Shown piece after piece: positions 33,488-33,928 of a stretch of DNA of 33,928 nt. Within the stretch, counting starts at the first letter, position 1. Every line of letters begins with the position of its first letter. This DNA is from CAYMZZ01 sp046297935 (GTDB taxonomy: Bacteria; Bacteroidota; Bacteroidia; Chitinophagales; Chitinophagaceae). The position numbers and the translations under genes were made by a program. The DNA is taken from the NCBI GenBank assembly GCA_046297935.1, contig JBKBHA010000021.1, positions 1 through 33,928 on the forward strand, in the 5' to 3' direction. The notes below the pieces were generated by a model, which was not told the DNA's origin, did not search any database, and saw only the letters and a program-made list of their open reading frames with translations.

Positions 33488-33678
33488 GCGTTGTTGCTGA
33501 AGGCTTTGGGGGAGTACGGGTTTCCGTATTGCAAAGCTGCAGCCGGCTAAGCATGATTTGTTGCCTAATCGCGCTACCTCTCGCCAATCGATACCCGAGT
33601 ACTGTGTGTCAGACCAGGTGGCCGCTCTGTTTTAATTAGCTCGATCTCCGAGAAGAAGATTCGTGTAGGATGAATTGT

Positions 33679-33762
33679 CCTAACGACAACAAGGCTTAAG
33701 GAATATTATTGTTTTAAGACTAAATTAAATGTAATTTGGTTGGTAGCGCTAATTAGCGCGTT
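33679..33762 (+). promoter_or_regulatory. Promoter block 6
   Basis: CCTAACGACAACAAGG start; TTTTAAG then TAATTTG at 33732-33738; perfect 14-bp palindrome GCGCTAATTAGCGC at 33746-33759 and G^TTGTGTGC at 33760. No gene follows within the window; it is followed by the 25-bp repeats, so an insertion element probably interrupted or displaced the next cassette. Confidence 0.65.
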
Positions 33763-33815
33763 GTGTGCTATTCAATCGACAACCCGTTTCCAATAAAATG
33801 GCAGGACAGTGAATA

Positions 33816-33928
33816 TTTCGCACTCATCTGACCCACCCTTTCGCTAATGATTTGACCCGGGTGTTTCACTAATTACCTGACCCATGCGTTTCGGTAATGA
33901 TCTGACCCGGATATTTCACTAATGATCT
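33816..33928. repeat. 25-bp direct repeats, probable terminus of an IS21-type element
   Basis: Units start at 33816, 33839, 33864, 33889 and 33914 (last one cut by the window end). Consensus TTTCRCTAATGATCTGACCC followed by about five variable bases; the first unit is shorter and diverged. Multiple direct repeats of about this size at the ends are typical of IS21-family insertion sequences, and I recall similar GGTCA...TTAGTGAAA ends in Bacteroidota elements. The transposase genes would lie to the right, outside the window. Confidence 0.6.

Noticed and set aside
14557..33762. Retron, diversity-generating element or prophage
   Set aside because: No reverse transcriptase, template/variable repeat pair, capsid, terminase or integrase gene was found among the island's frames.

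Overview
The window looks like a chromosome segment of a Bacteroidota bacterium, most likely in or near the Chitinophagaceae. It carries a GldC-type gliding protein, a type IX secretion (T9SS) C-terminal sorting domain, a DUF4290 protein, a large carboxypeptidase-regulatory/plug/barrel outer-membrane protein, a MurA with the 'PGGDKIGRRRLDTH' signature, and TTTG / TAnnTTTG-type promoters. No integrase, transposase gene, rRNA, tRNA or CRISPR array was seen.

Left part (1-14556) is an ordinary, moderately GC-rich core region: gldC(-), a glycosyltransferase(-), a T9SS-sorted secreted protein(+), DUF4290(+), murA(+), gmk(+), a TonB-receptor-like protein(-), a small conserved protein(+), a fatty-acid hydroxylase-type di-iron membrane enzyme(-), a GH9 glycosidase fused to a polysaccharide-deacetylase-like domain(-), an FAH-family hydrolase(+) and a flavin reductase (FR)(+). 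A heptamer repeat (TCACCTY) touches the 3' ends of three genes here and supplies their stop codons.

Right part (14557-33762) is an AT-rich accessory island of a distinctive design. All accepted genes are on the plus strand and are mostly single-gene cassettes. (1) Most cassettes are followed by a long imperfect palindrome (about 125-245 bp) whose outer arms pair with each other but differ between sites; most end in AAC-G^TT, like integron attC sites. (2) Six times the palindrome is followed by a copy of the last ~265 bp of the flavin reductase gene. Every copy begins at the same point, G^TTGARC, equivalent to 14290|14291 inside the FR gene. (3) Each FR tail is followed by a variable spacer and a conserved ~84-bp block (CCTAACGACAACAA ... 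TTTG-N15-TAATTTG ... GTT) that looks like a promoter, and then a different accessory gene. The native FR gene has the same block downstream, so the island has seven promoter blocks.

The simplest reading is an integron-like cassette array in which circular units carrying [FR tail + promoter + cargo + attC-like site] enter at a fixed site inside the FR gene. Each entry would restore the FR reading frame with a new tail and push the old tail downstream. All six displaced tails are frameshifted. Cargo includes candidates for phage defence: an AbiGi-family protein, a TIR-like 'FISHRW' protein, an HD-phosphohydrolase/phosphoribosyltransferase-like protein of 922 aa and a HEPN-like protein. It also includes lipoproteins, an M48-like protease, a TPR protein, small membrane proteins and unknowns. 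The window ends inside 25-bp direct repeats that resemble the terminal repeats of an IS21-type element.
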